Assembly: GCF_003149145.1 (NCBI RefSeq)
Contig: NZ_QGDQ01000014.1
Location: 1 to 64,000, forward strand
From: Quadrisphaera granulorum
Lineage (GTDB): Bacteria > Actinomycetota > Actinomycetes > Actinomycetales > Quadrisphaeraceae
DNA length: 64,000 nt
Reading direction: 5' to 3'
This document shows, piece after piece, positions 24,135 to 32,818 of this stretch. Under the pieces are notes generated by a model. It was not told the origin of the DNA. It ran no database searches and was given only the letters and a program-made list of their open reading frames with translations. The position numbers and the translations under genes were made by a program. Position 1 is the stretch's first letter. Every line of letters begins with the position of its first letter.

Positions 24135-24542
24135 TCAGTGCTCCGGATGCAGCGGGGAGTGCCCGGCGCCGAGCTGGTGTAGCAGCTCGTGCGCGGTGTC
24201 GTCGGCGAGGTGCCACCGGCTGAGGCGCCCGTCGCGCACGCGTTCCACCAGGCCGCAGGCGCGCAGCGCGGCCAGGGCCTGCGTGGTGGTGTTCGGGGTC
24301 AGGCCGGTGGCTGCTGCCAGCACCTTCACGGGCGCACCGGGCGCGGCGTGGATGGCCACGAGCAGCTCCAGGCGCGTCGGGTCGGACAGTGCGGCGAAGC
24401 GCGCCAGCGCCCGGGGCATCCCGGTGCGCGCCGAGGCCACCGCCTCGCGCGCCGTCTGCTCCAGCGGCAGGGCCGCCGCCTCTCCTGGCGGGGCTACGCG
24501 AGCCGCCTCGGGCGGCACCGCCTGCTCGACCACGGTCACCAC
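24135..24542 (-). CDS. ArsR family transcriptional regulator
   Basis: 135 residues. The winged helix-turn-helix is clear: ALARFAALSDPTRLELLVAI, KVLAAATGLTPNTTTQALAA, LRACGLVERVRDGRLSRWHL. The C terminus is His-rich (HELLHQLGAGHSPLHPEH), a common metal-binding tail, while the only Cys lies in the recognition region. It starts with GTG at 24542, divergent from a NiCoT-type permease with a dyad between them. ArsR proteins usually release DNA when metal binds, so Ni(II)- or Co(II)-dependent control of the permease is the natural reading. Confidence 0.85.
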   Translation of the reverse strand: MVTVVEQAVPPEAARVAPPGEAAALPLEQTAREAVASARTGMPRALARFAALSDPTRLELLVAIHAAPGAPVKVLAAATGLTPNTTTQALAALRACGLVERVRDGRLSRWHLADDTAHELLHQLGAGHSPLHPEH

Positions 24543-24556
24543 CCCATCCCTACGTC

Positions 24557-24583
24557 GAGGTCATGTGTGCGGGCACACACCTC
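24557..24583. promoter_or_regulatory. Predicted ArsR operator
   Basis: TGTGTGC-GG-GCACACA (24564-24579) is a perfect 7-2-7 dyad with partial outer arms GAGG/CCTC. It is in the short divergent region between the ArsR regulator and the Ni/Co permease. TAGCAT (24602-24607) follows, six bases before the permease ATG. Confidence 0.6.
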
Positions 24584-24613
24584 TTGCGAACCAGCTGGTC
24601 CTAGCATCCCCCC

Positions 24614-25675
24614 ATGAGCGCCGCCACCACGGTCAACCGGCACACGCTGCTCACCTCCAGCGGCAGGGCGGCGCTGCCGTTCCGGCGGCGCGTCGGTGCC
24701 GCGCTCGCCGTCGTCGTCGTCCTGCACCTGGTGGGGCTGTCGCTGCTGACCCTCGGGGTCGTCTCGGGGACGGCGGGGGCTGTCACCGTGGCGCTCGCGG
24801 CCACGGCCTATCTGCGTGGGCTGGTGCATGCCTTCGACTTCGACCACGTCGCGATGATCGACAACTCGACCCGCAAGTTCGTGGCCGAGGGGCGCAGCCC
24901 GGCGTCGGTGGGTCTGGCCTTCTCCCTCGGGCACTCCACGGTGGTGATCCTCACCGGGATCCTCGTCATCGCCGGGGCGGGCTTCATCCGCACCGCTCTC
25001 GATGACTCCTCCGGCGCGGCCCACGTGCTCGGGGTGATCGGGGTGTCCGTCTCGGGGCTCTACCTCGTGCTCGTGGCGGTGGCCAACCTGGCGACCTTCA
25101 CCCAGGCCTGGAAGCTACGCGGCGCGCTCCGACGAGACCCCCACCTCGTCGTGCCGCCCGACGCCCTCACCCCGCGCGGTCCGGCCGCGATGCTCATGAC
25201 CGCGCCCCTGCGCCGCATCCGGCACCCCTGGCACGTGTACGTCATCGGGTTCCTCTTCTCCCTGGGCTTCGACACCTCGAGCCAGATCGGCGTGCTCGTG
25301 CTCACCGCGGGGGCCGCGCTGGCCGGGGCGCCGCTGGTGTCGCTGCTGTGCCTGCCGCTGCTGTTCACCGCCGCCATGACCCTGGGCGACACCGTCAACG
25401 GCCTCGTGATGCTCAAGATGTACACGGCGGCGCAGGAGGATCCCGCGCGCAAAGTGACCTACAACCTGCTGGTCACGGGGGTGGGTATCGCGTCCGGGCT
25501 GCTCGTGGGCGCGCTCGCTGCGGCCGCTCTGCTCAGCGAGGAGCTCGGCATCAGCGGTGGTCTCGTCGGTGCCCTGACGTCCCTGGAGACCGAGCACGCC
25601 GGCTTCGTGCTCGCCGGGCTGTTCGCCGTGGTGTTCGCGGTGTCCGCCGTCGCATGGAAGCGTGCCCGAGCGTGA
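24614..25675 (+). CDS. NiCoT-type nickel/cobalt permease
   Basis: 353 residues with about eight membrane segments. The family signature in helix 2 is present as VHAFDFDHVAMIDNSTRK (residues 71-88), a variant of the usual RHAxDADHI. LAFSLGHSTVVILTGIL and GFLFSLGFDTSSQIGVLVL are the other conserved metal-path motifs. NiCoT permeases import Ni(II) or Co(II) for urease, hydrogenase or cobalamin. The Phe in place of the usual Ala may change selectivity. Probably controlled by the divergent ArsR. The stop overlaps the next start (GTGA). Confidence 0.85.
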   Translation: MSAATTVNRHTLLTSSGRAALPFRRRVGAALAVVVVLHLVGLSLLTLGVVSGTAGAVTVALAATAYLRGLVHAFDFDHVAMIDNSTRKFVAEGRSPASVGLAFSLGHSTVVILTGILVIAGAGFIRTALDDSSGAAHVLGVIGVSVSGLYLVLVAVANLATFTQAWKLRGALRRDPHLVVPPDALTPRGPAAMLMTAPLRRIRHPWHVYVIGFLFSLGFDTSSQIGVLVLTAGAALAGAPLVSLLCLPLLFTAAMTLGDTVNGLVMLKMYTAAQEDPARKVTYNLLVTGVGIASGLLVGALAAAALLSEELGISGGLVGALTSLETEHAGFVLAGLFAVVFAVSAVAWKRARA

Positions 25676-26388
25676 GCCCCGACGTCAGCGATGGCCTGCC
25701 GACCCCGCCCAGCACCCCGTTCGAGGCGGTGCTCTTCGACTGCGACGGCGTCCTCGTCGACTCCGAGCCGATCACCAACGAGGTGCTGCGGGTCATGCTG
25801 GGAGACCTCGGCTGGCACCTGGAGCCCGAGGAGTCGATGCGGCGCTTCATCGGGGTGGCGGTGGCCGACCAGGCCGACCTCATCGAGCAGCACACGGGCG
25901 TGCGCATCGACGACGCGTGGATCGCGGAGTTCCGCCGCCGCCGCAGCGAGCAGCTGGCCGTGCGGGTGCAGGCCGTCGACGGCGTCGCGGAGGTCCTCGC
26001 GGCCGTGGCCGACGCCTACGGCGAGCGCATCGCGTGCGCGTCGGGTGCCGACCGACCCAAGGTCCAGCTCCAGCTCGACACCACGGGGTTGGCGCGGTGG
26101 TTCGGAGATCGTCTCTTCAGCGGCCTGGAGCTGCCGCGCACCAAGCCCGCCCCCGACGTCTACCTGCAGGCCGCGCAGGTGCTCGGGGTCGACCCGCGCC
26201 GTTGTGCGGTCGTGGAGGACTCCCCGGCCGGGGTGCGTGCGGGCGTCGCGGCCGGCGCCACGGTGTTCGGGTACTGCCCGGGTGGACCGGCGAGCAGCAC
26301 CCCGGAGGCCCTGCGCGCGCTCGGTGCCTCCACGACGTTCTCCGCGATGCACGAGCTCCCGGCTCTCCTGGGTGTCGCTCGCGGCTGA
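25672..26388 (+). CDS. HAD-IA family phosphatase/mutase
   Basis: 238 residues with all HAD motifs: I, EAVLFDCDGVLVDSEP (Asp nucleophile and acid/base Asp); II, CASGAD; III, RTKPAPDVYLQAA; IV, VVEDSPAGVRAGVAAGA. The helical cap sits after motif I, as in beta-phosphoglucomutase and phosphoglycolate phosphatase relatives. It starts at a GTG overlapping the permease stop, so it is translationally coupled to the Ni/Co permease; whether the two share a pathway is unclear. Substrate cannot be read from the sequence. Confidence 0.85.
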   Translation: MSPDVSDGLPTPPSTPFEAVLFDCDGVLVDSEPITNEVLRVMLGDLGWHLEPEESMRRFIGVAVADQADLIEQHTGVRIDDAWIAEFRRRRSEQLAVRVQAVDGVAEVLAAVADAYGERIACASGADRPKVQLQLDTTGLARWFGDRLFSGLELPRTKPAPDVYLQAAQVLGVDPRRCAVVEDSPAGVRAGVAAGATVFGYCPGGPASSTPEALRALGASTTFSAMHELPALLGVARG

Positions 26389-26543
26389 CGGCGACGACGT
26401 CCGCTGGGTCACCCTCAGCGGATCCCGAGGGGCGGGCATGATGGGACACGCCGCCGCTGTCGTGGTGGCGACGCGCCGCAGCGGCTTCGGTGAGTTCTTC
26501 TCATCGCCGGACAGCGCCGTCCTGCTACGCCAGACTGGGGACC

Positions 26544-28553
26544 GTGGTGGGTCAGACCGACGAGGGCGGTGAGCGCCGGCGCGCGCTGCGCGAAGAGCGC
26601 TCGAGCGCCGGGCGACGGGCCCCCGGGCACGCAGCCGGGGCCGCGAACGTCCCAGCCGCCCCCCACGACCCCTTCGTCACGCCGGCCGGCGGCGGACCCG
26701 CGGTGACCCCGCCGCCCAGCACGTCGGCGCAGGCCACTCCGCCGCTGGGGACCCCGCTGCCCAGCCGCCGCGACCGCGCCGCGCTGCGCCGCCCGACCGT
26801 CCTCGACGAAGCCGCCGTCCAGGCCTCCGACACGGCCGCCTGGCGCACCTCGCCGGCCCTCGAGGACCCCCGCACCGCCAGCGCCATCTCCCGGCCCGCC
26901 CCGCTGACCCGTGCGCTGGCCCGCGCCCTCACCGAGCACCTCGACGCCCTCACCCCGCCGGTCACCCCGGCCGCGGGGGCGCCGGCCTCGCCGTCCGCCG
27001 GCGCGGCGGCGTCCGTGTACGTCCCCCGGCGTCGGTCGGCCCCGGAGATCTCGGGTCCGCTGCCCGTGGTGGGGACGACGACGACGGCGACCCCGGCGAC
27101 GCTGTTCCCGCCGACGCCCACGCCGACACCAACGCCGACGCCGGCACCCCTCCCGCCGACGACACCCACGAGCCGTCGCGAGCCCTGTTGGGTCACCGAG
27201 CCGGTCGCGACCCGTCGCTCACGCCGCCCCGCCACCGGGCCGCTGTTCGGCGAGCCGCCCGCAGGGCTCCTGGACGACCCCCTGACCAGCCCCCCCACCC
27301 GCCCTCAGATCAGCCCGGTGGCCAGGCCCGCCGCCGGCGTGCCCGCCACGCAGGAGCTGCCCCCGCCGCCGCCCGCCGCGCAGGTCGAGGCCGAGGTCCG
27401 CGCCCGGGCCGCCGCCATCCCGACGGCCCCGGTGCCGCCTCCCGCGCCGGGGCGCACCGCTGCGGATCCCGCCGACCGCACGTCGGTGGTGGTCCCCACC
27501 GCCGGGCTCGCTGCTGCGCCGCCGCCGCTGCTCCCGTGGGCGGGCGCGACCGCCGCCCTGACCGCCGCCGACGTCGCCGCGCTGCGTGCGACGGTCCTGG
27601 CGCCCACCACGGCGACCCCGGCCACACCCACCGTGGCGACCCCAGCAGCGTCGGCCACAGCACCGTCGAGCACAGCACCGTCGCCCACGACGGGTCGTGC
27701 CGAGCGCAGCCAGGGCCGAGGCCGCGCCTCCGCCCGGTCGGCGGGGCCGATCGGGTCGACCAAGCCAGCCAAGTCGACCAAGTCGACAAGGCAGACCAGC
27801 CGGAGCGCACGGACCACGGGGCGCGCGGGTGCCCCGTCCGGCCCCAGCTCTCCGAACCACCCCAAGGCCCCGGGCCACGCGACCAGCGCTGGTGCTGCCG
27901 CCGGGCGCCACTGGCACCAGCGCCGAGCCCTCGGCGTGCCCGTTGGCCTGCTCGCAGCGGCGGGGGCGCTGGTCGCCGCCGTCGTCGTCGGGGTCTACTC
28001 CTCCCCACTCACCGACGGGACCTCCCTGACGTCCGCGGAGAAGCCCCCGGGGAGCAGCACCACGCCGCCCGCCGCCGACACCGCGACCGGTGGGACCTCG
28101 CCCAGCGCCGCCTCGGATGACACCGCCCAGGGCGCCGCCGCCCCGCCGGCCAGCGCCAGCGCAGAGCCGAGCAACGCTGCGCCCGCAGCCCCGGCGGCGT
28201 CGCCGTCGTCTCCGGCCGCGTCCGCGGTGTCCTCCGATCCCGCCGCCGCCCTCATCCCCACCGGCGATGTCACCTACGAGGTCTTCGGCACCGCCAAGGA
28301 GACCTACGTCGAGCTCGGCACCGCCGACTCCCGCGAGGAGCGCACCGACCTCGGCTCCACCTACAGCCAGACGATGGCTGGCTCGAAGGACTGGCCGGGC
28401 TGGTACGTCGCCGTCAGCGCCCTGGGCGACAAGGGCAACGGCAGCGTCGGGTGCCGCATCAAGGACGCCGACGGCCGTGTGCTGGAGGAGCAGACCGCGG
28501 CCGACGGCACGCTCGTCATGTGCGTGCTGGGAACGCCGAAGGGCGCTGCCTGA
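26544..28553 (+). CDS. Disordered single-pass protein with MmpS-like end
   Basis: About 669 residues. Roughly 460 residues at the N terminus are Pro/Ala/Thr-rich and look disordered, with runs of TPTP and a Ser/Lys-rich basic stretch. One membrane helix follows (GLLAAAGALVAAVVVGVYSS), then a Ser/Ala-rich stalk, then a ~95-residue outer domain beginning DVTYEVFGTAKETYVELGTA and ending LEEQTAADGTLVMCVLG. The outer domain resembles the small MmpS-like beta domain (two Cys, at CRIKD and MCVLG). The start, GTG at 26544 or 26547, is uncertain. Function unknown; an envelope role is inferred. Confidence 0.6.
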   Translation: MVGQTDEGGERRRALREERSSAGRRAPGHAAGAANVPAAPHDPFVTPAGGGPAVTPPPSTSAQATPPLGTPLPSRRDRAALRRPTVLDEAAVQASDTAAWRTSPALEDPRTASAISRPAPLTRALARALTEHLDALTPPVTPAAGAPASPSAGAAASVYVPRRRSAPEISGPLPVVGTTTTATPATLFPPTPTPTPTPTPAPLPPTTPTSRREPCWVTEPVATRRSRRPATGPLFGEPPAGLLDDPLTSPPTRPQISPVARPAAGVPATQELPPPPPAAQVEAEVRARAAAIPTAPVPPPAPGRTAADPADRTSVVVPTAGLAAAPPPLLPWAGATAALTAADVAALRATVLAPTTATPATPTVATPAASATAPSSTAPSPTTGRAERSQGRGRASARSAGPIGSTKPAKSTKSTRQTSRSARTTGRAGAPSGPSSPNHPKAPGHATSAGAAAGRHWHQRRALGVPVGLLAAAGALVAAVVVGVYSSPLTDGTSLTSAEKPPGSSTTPPAADTATGGTSPSAASDDTAQGAAAPPASASAEPSNAAPAAPAASPSSPAASAVSSDPAAALIPTGDVTYEVFGTAKETYVELGTADSREERTDLGSTYSQTMAGSKDWPGWYVAVSALGDKGNGSVGCRIKDADGRVLEEQTAADGTLVMCVLGTPKGAA

Positions 28554-28603
28554 TCCTCCCGCCGGGCTGAGCCTGCGCCGGGCCGCTGCGTACGGTGGGT
28601 GCC

Positions 28604-30022
28604 GTGAGCGCCGTCCCGCAGCACAGCTCGTCGACCACCCGTCAGCACGACCCGCAGCCTGACCCGCAGCGGGAGGTCGTGGACATCTGCCGCGACCTGC
28701 TGCGCCTCGACACCACCAACCCCGGTGACGGGTCGGGCCCTGGTGAACGGGCCGCTGCCGAGCTCGTCGCGGAGCTGCTCGCCGAGGTCGGCCTGGAGCC
28801 GCAGATCTTCGAGAGCGAGCCCGGGCGCGCGAGCGTCGTCGTGAGGGTCGAGGGTGACCCCGCCGGCACCGCGGAGCGGGGGGCGCTCCTGTTGCACGGG
28901 CACCTCGACGTCGTCCCCGCTCGCGCCCAGGACTGGAGCGTCCACCCCTTCTCCGGCGAGATCACCACCGCGACCACCGCCGACCCCGAGACGCCGGAGC
29001 AGGAGTTCCTCTGGGGCCGCGGTGCGGTGGACATGAAGGACATGGACGCGATGCTCCTCGCGGTGGTGCGCGACCGGGTCCGCCGCGGCGAGCGGCCCCC
29101 GCGCGACCTCGTGCTGGCGTTCATGGCCGACGAGGAGGCCGGGGGCGTCCAGGGCGCCCGCTGGCTGGTCGACCACCACCCCGGCCTGTTCGAGGGCGTC
29201 ACCGCCGCTGTCAGCGAGGTCGGCGGGTTCTCCACCACCATCGGCGGCGCCGGCGGGACCGCCGGGCAGCGCGCCTACCTGCTGCAGACCGCGGAGAAGG
29301 GCATCGCTTGGCTGCGGCTGGTGGCCCACGGCCGCGCCGGTCACGGTAGCCAGGTCAACACCGACAACGCCGTCACCCGACTCTGCGAGGCGGTCGCCCG
29401 CATCGGCGCGCACCCGTGGCCCATCGATGTCACCCCCACCGTGCGCCGCTTCCTCGACGGCGTCACCGACATCACCGGTGTCGAGTTCGACGTCGACGAC
29501 CCAGCCAGCCACCACCGGCTCCTCGACCAGCTCGGGACGACGGCCCGCTGGGTCGGTGCGACGCTGCGCGACACCGCCAACCCGACGGTGCTCGAGGCCG
29601 GCTACAAGCACAACGTCATCCCGGGCTCGGCGACGGCCCTGCTCGACTGCCGCTTCCTGCCCGGGCACGAGGAGCGCCTGGTGGAGACCATCCGGGAGCT
29701 GGCAGGCGAGGGCGTCGAGGTGCAGGACGTGCACCGCGACGTCGCGCTGGAGACCGACTTCGAGGTGCCCCTGGTCGACAGGATGGTGGAGGCGCTCCTC
29801 GCGGAAGACCCGACCGCCCGGGTGCTGCCGTACTGCCTGTCCGGCGGCACCGACAACAAGTCGTTCAGTCGGCTGGGCATCCCCGGATATGGCTTCGCGC
29901 CGCTGCGGCTGCCGGCGGGCCTCGACTTCGCGGGGCTGTTCCACGGCGTCGACGAGCGGGTGCCGCTGGACGCGCTCCGCTTCGGCACGAGGGTGCTGCA
30001 GCGGTTCATCGCCGCCTCTTGA
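28604..30022 (+). CDS. M20 family metallopeptidase
   Basis: 472 residues. Zinc ligands and catalytic residues of the M20/M25/M40 family are present: LLLHGHLDVVPA (His and the catalytic Asp), WGRGAVDMKDMDAM (bridging Asp), FMADEEAGG (catalytic Glu-Glu). The dimerisation domain follows (AHGRAGHGSQVNTDNAV), and SGGTDNKSFSRLGIPGYG is near the end. These enzymes hydrolyse peptides or N-acyl amino acids in the cytoplasm. The GTG at 28604 has TACGGT seven bases upstream (leaderless type). The substrate is open; an N-acyl amino acid hydrolase is one option. Confidence 0.88.
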   Translation: MSAVPQHSSSTTRQHDPQPDPQREVVDICRDLLRLDTTNPGDGSGPGERAAAELVAELLAEVGLEPQIFESEPGRASVVVRVEGDPAGTAERGALLLHGHLDVVPARAQDWSVHPFSGEITTATTADPETPEQEFLWGRGAVDMKDMDAMLLAVVRDRVRRGERPPRDLVLAFMADEEAGGVQGARWLVDHHPGLFEGVTAAVSEVGGFSTTIGGAGGTAGQRAYLLQTAEKGIAWLRLVAHGRAGHGSQVNTDNAVTRLCEAVARIGAHPWPIDVTPTVRRFLDGVTDITGVEFDVDDPASHHRLLDQLGTTARWVGATLRDTANPTVLEAGYKHNVIPGSATALLDCRFLPGHEERLVETIRELAGEGVEVQDVHRDVALETDFEVPLVDRMVEALLAEDPTARVLPYCLSGGTDNKSFSRLGIPGYGFAPLRLPAGLDFAGLFHGVDERVPLDALRFGTRVLQRFIAAS

Positions 30023-30076
30023 GCGGCAAGCCGAACGTGCTGATCAGCAGCTGGTCAACGGCTGCTCAGCAGGTCA

Positions 30077-30313
30077 TCAGCCTGGTCGGACCACTCTGAC
30101 GATGCGTCGGCGGAGCTGCACCTGGCGTCGTCCGCCGAGGTAGAGGCGCACCCGGGTCAGCTCCCAGTGGCCGTGCTCGGCGGCCTCGGTGATGAGCCGT
30201 CGCGCCTCGCTGCGGGTGGTCTCGCGCGACATGGTGATCGTGCGGTACTCGTACTCGACGTCGGACCGGCCGGGTCGGCGGCCGCTGGCTCGGGGCGAGG
30301 GGATCTGCTCCAT
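30077..30313 (-). CDS. DUF5703 family small protein
   Basis: 78 residues, basic. The core EYEYRTITMSRETTRSEARR, then LITEAAEHGHWELTRVRLYL, then RRIVRVVR is the DUF5703 pattern known from actinobacteria next to M20 peptidase genes, the same arrangement as here. The ATG at 30313 is used. It is divergent from the small acidic protein gene, 36 bases apart. No function is established. Confidence 0.8.
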   Translation of the reverse strand: MEQIPSPRASGRRPGRSDVEYEYRTITMSRETTRSEARRLITEAAEHGHWELTRVRLYLGGRRQVQLRRRIVRVVRPG

Positions 30314-30349
30314 CACCACCCATGATGCCCACCCGCTACCGTTCGGGCT

Positions 30350-30670
30350 ATGGCGACCGATCCGCGCGCGGCCCTCGACCGACTCGTCGCTGCGCTGGAG
30401 GCCCACCTGGCAGCGGCCCAGCGGCGGCGCGGTGAGGAAGACCCGGCGGTCCAGGACGCCTACTCGGCCCTGGCTGATGCCTTCGAGGTCTACGAGGAGG
30501 CGCTCTACGCCGCCTACGACGAGGTGACGCCGTTCGAGCTCTTCGAGGACGACGACCTCGACGACGAGGACGACCTCGACGAGGACGACGACGACCTCGA
30601 CGACGAGACCCCCGAGGACGACGACCTCGACGACGGCGCGGACGCCGCCGGGGGCCTCAGCCGGCGCTGA
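30350..30670 (+). CDS. Small acidic protein, often mislabelled primosomal
   Basis: 106 residues. The first ~65 form an amphipathic helical segment (RLVAALEAHLAAAQRRRGEE, DAYSALADAFEVYEEALYAA); the last ~40 are almost only Asp and Glu. Homologues in actinobacteria at this position are sometimes annotated as primosomal protein, without support that I know of. TACCGT lies seven bases before the ATG (leaderless type). The stop codon lies in a 29-bp tandem repeat shared with the convergent aldo/keto reductase gene. Confidence 0.65.
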   Translation: MATDPRAALDRLVAALEAHLAAAQRRRGEEDPAVQDAYSALADAFEVYEEALYAAYDEVTPFELFEDDDLDDEDDLDEDDDDLDDETPEDDDLDDGADAAGGLSRR

Positions 30671-30730
30671 GCCGGTCGAAGCGCCTCAGCCGGCGCTGAG
30701 CCGGTCGAAGCGCCTCAGCCGGCGCTGAGC
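30656..30730. repeat. 29-bp tandem repeat at convergent gene ends
   Basis: About 2.6 copies of a 29-bp unit, beginning at 30656, 30685 and 30714. Each holds the palindrome CTCAGCCGGCGCTGAG. The repeat spans the stop of the acidic-protein gene and the stop of the aldo/keto reductase gene on the other strand; its copies put a stop in each of the three minus-strand frames. A chain of small hairpins could act as a two-way terminator. Confidence 0.85.
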
Positions 30731-31650
30731 TCGTCGAGCACCGCGCGGATCTCTGCGGGGAGCTCGAGCTCGGTGGCCGCGAGGCTGCCGAGCAGCTGGC
30801 CCGGGGTGCGTGCGCCGACCACGGCGCTGGCGACCCCGGGGTGGTCGCGGACCCACGCGAGCGCCACCTCCAGGGGGGCGACGCCGAGGCCGTCGGCGGC
30901 AGTGGCGACGGCCTGGGCGACGCGACGCGGGCCGGGGCCGAGGTAGGGCTGGACCCACGCCGCGAGGTGCTCGGAGGCACCGCGGGAGTCCGACGGGGTG
31001 CTGGTGCGGTACTTGCCGGTGAGCACGCCGCGCCCCAGCGGTGCCCAGGCGAGCACGCCGAGCCCGTGGTGGGCGGCGGCGGGCAGCACGTCGGCGTGGT
31101 CTCCCGCAAGCACGGACAGCTCGCAGCCGGCAGCCACGAGCGGCTGGCCGGCGGAGCGCGCCGCCGCCGCGGCCGTCGCGATCTGCCAGCCGGAGTGGTC
31201 GCCGACGCCGGCGTAGCGGACCCTCCCGCTGCTGACGGCGAGGGCGAGGGCGGCCGCCACCTCCTCCGGCGGTGTGGCGGGGTCCCAGGTGTGCACCATC
31301 CACACGTCCACGTGGTCGGTGCCGAGGCGGCGCAGCGACGCGTCCAGGCCCGACAGCAGGGCCCGCGCGGAGGTGTCCGGCCCCGGACGGCGCCCACGCC
31401 CGGACTTGGCGACGAGCACGACGTCGTCGCGGAGGACGACGTCGTCGAGGAGTTCCCCGAGCAGCTGCTCGGCGGTGCCACCGCCGTAGACGTCGGCGGT
31501 GTCGACCAGCGTGCCCCCGGCCTCGACGAAGGGGACGAGCAGGTCGCGCGCCTCGTCGGCGTCGGTGATCCCGTCGCCTCCCCACCCCATGGTGCCCAGG
31601 CCGAGGGACGAGACGCGCAGCCCGGACCTGCCGACGGTGCGCTGTTCCAC
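30715..31650 (-). CDS. Aldo/keto reductase
   Basis: 311 residues, a TIM-barrel NADPH-dependent reductase. It shows RSGLRVSSLGLGTMGWGGDG at the start, LVDTADVYGGGTAEQLLGEL (catalytic Asp and Tyr), VLVAKSGRG (Lys) and VDVWMVHTWDPATP (His). The cofactor loop is VASAVVGARTPGQLLGSLAA. The GTG at 31650 is chosen because TACGTT lies six bases upstream on the same strand, a leaderless pattern. Substrate unknown. Convergent with the acidic-protein gene through the 29-bp repeat. Confidence 0.87.
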   Translation of the reverse strand: MEQRTVGRSGLRVSSLGLGTMGWGGDGITDADEARDLLVPFVEAGGTLVDTADVYGGGTAEQLLGELLDDVVLRDDVVLVAKSGRGRRPGPDTSARALLSGLDASLRRLGTDHVDVWMVHTWDPATPPEEVAAALALAVSSGRVRYAGVGDHSGWQIATAAAAARSAGQPLVAAGCELSVLAGDHADVLPAAAHHGLGVLAWAPLGRGVLTGKYRTSTPSDSRGASEHLAAWVQPYLGPGPRRVAQAVATAADGLGVAPLEVALAWVRDHPGVASAVVGARTPGQLLGSLAATELELPAEIRAVLDELSAG

Positions 31651-31687
31651 CGCGGCAACGTACTGGAGCCCGGTGACGCTCCGTGCT

Positions 31688-31719
31688 GGGTCCCGGGTGA
31701 GTTGGGTCCCGGGTGAGTT
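31688..31719. repeat. Two 16-bp tandem repeats between divergent genes
   Basis: GGGTCCCGGGTGAGTT occurs twice in tandem in the short region between the aldo/keto reductase and the F420-type LLM gene, just upstream of the LLM promoter (TAGGGT at 31749-31754). It might be a regulator site or simple expansion. Confidence 0.6.
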
Positions 31720-31762
31720 GGGCCGCTGGGGCGCCCTGCGCGTCGGTCTAGGGTCGGCGCGC

Positions 31763-32818
31763 ATGAGGCTGGCGCTGTCGCTGGGGTACTTCGGGTCCGA
31801 CCGTCCGGTCGGCGAGCAGGCCGCCGACGCGCTGGCACTGGTGCAGCGCGCCGAACAGCGGGGGTTCGAGTCGGTGTGGGCCAGCGAGGCGTACGGCTCC
31901 GACGCGGTGAGCGTGCTGTCGTGGCTGGCGGGGCAGACTCGCTCGATCGGCCTGGGCAGCGCGGTGCTGCAGGTGCCGGCGCGCAGCGCCGCGGCCACCG
32001 CGATGACCGCTGCCACGCTCGACGGGATCTCCGGCGGCAGGTTCCGGCTGGGGCTGGGCGTCTCGGGTCCGCAGGTCTCCCAGGGGTGGCACGGGGTGCA
32101 GTTCGCGGCGCCGCTGGCCCGAACCCGCGCCTACGTCGCCGACGTGCGCCGGGCGTTGGCCCGCGAGCCCGGTCTGCACGGCTCCTCCCGGCTCCGGCTG
32201 GCGCTGCCGGCGCCGCGGCCCGACCTGCCGGTGCTGCTGGCGGCCGTCGGCCCGAAGAACGTCGAGCTGGCAGGGGAGATCGCGGACGGGTGGCTGCCGG
32301 CGTTCCTCGTGCCCGAGGCCGCCGGGGAGCAGCTGGAGGCGCTCGCGCGGGGCCGGGCGCGCTGCGAACTGCCCGGGGGAGCGGATCGGCCGCTCGACGT
32401 CGTCGCCACCGTCACCGCGGTGCTCGTGGAGGCCGGGGCCGACCTTGACGACCCCGCCGTCGCCGCCCCGCTGCGCGCCCACACCGCGCTGTACCTGGGC
32501 GGCATGGGCAGCCGGGAGAAGAACGTCTACGCCGAGCAGGCGGCGCGCCTGGGCCATGGCGCCGCGGCGGCCGCCGTCCAGGACGCCTACCTCGCGGGCG
32601 ACCGCGCGCGCGCCGCGGCGCTCGTCCCCACCGACCTCCTGCGCGCCGCATGCCTGCTGGGGACGGCGGCCGAGCTGCGGGAACGGCTGGGCGCCTACGC
32701 CGCGGCCGGCGTGACCACGCTTGCGGTGGCCCCGATGGCCACCACCCTTCACGAGCGGGTGCAGGAGCGGCTGGCCCTGCTGGACGCGCTGGCGCCTACA
32801 ACCAGCCCGACCGCTTGA
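31763..32818 (+). CDS. LLM-class F420-dependent oxidoreductase
   Basis: 351 residues. MRLALSLGYFGSDRP, ESVWASEAYGSDAVSVLSWL, GLGSAVLQVPARSAAATAMT and DGISGGRFRLGLGVSGPQVS are typical of the F420-dependent branch that includes methylenetetrahydromethanopterin-reductase-like proteins. The cofactor is inferred from this resemblance. TAGGGT lies eight bases before the ATG. The 3' end overlaps that of the convergent corA gene by 23 bases. It is not linked to the SAM-IV operon enzymes. Substrate unknown. Confidence 0.83.
   Translation: MRLALSLGYFGSDRPVGEQAADALALVQRAEQRGFESVWASEAYGSDAVSVLSWLAGQTRSIGLGSAVLQVPARSAAATAMTAATLDGISGGRFRLGLGVSGPQVSQGWHGVQFAAPLARTRAYVADVRRALAREPGLHGSSRLRLALPAPRPDLPVLLAAVGPKNVELAGEIADGWLPAFLVPEAAGEQLEALARGRARCELPGGADRPLDVVATVTAVLVEAGADLDDPAVAAPLRAHTALYLGGMGSREKNVYAEQAARLGHGAAAAAVQDAYLAGDRARAAALVPTDLLRAACLLGTAAELRERLGAYAAAGVTTLAVAPMATTLHERVQERLALLDALAPTTSPTA

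Noticed and set aside
30656-30730. Regularly spaced 29-bp repeats resembling a CRISPR array
   Set aside because: The copies are directly adjacent with no spacers and only 2.6 units long.
30657-31838. Alternative minus frames that end in the same FDRLSAG residues as each other
   Set aside because: They are produced by the 29-bp repeat; only the frame ending at 30715 shows aldo/keto reductase motifs.
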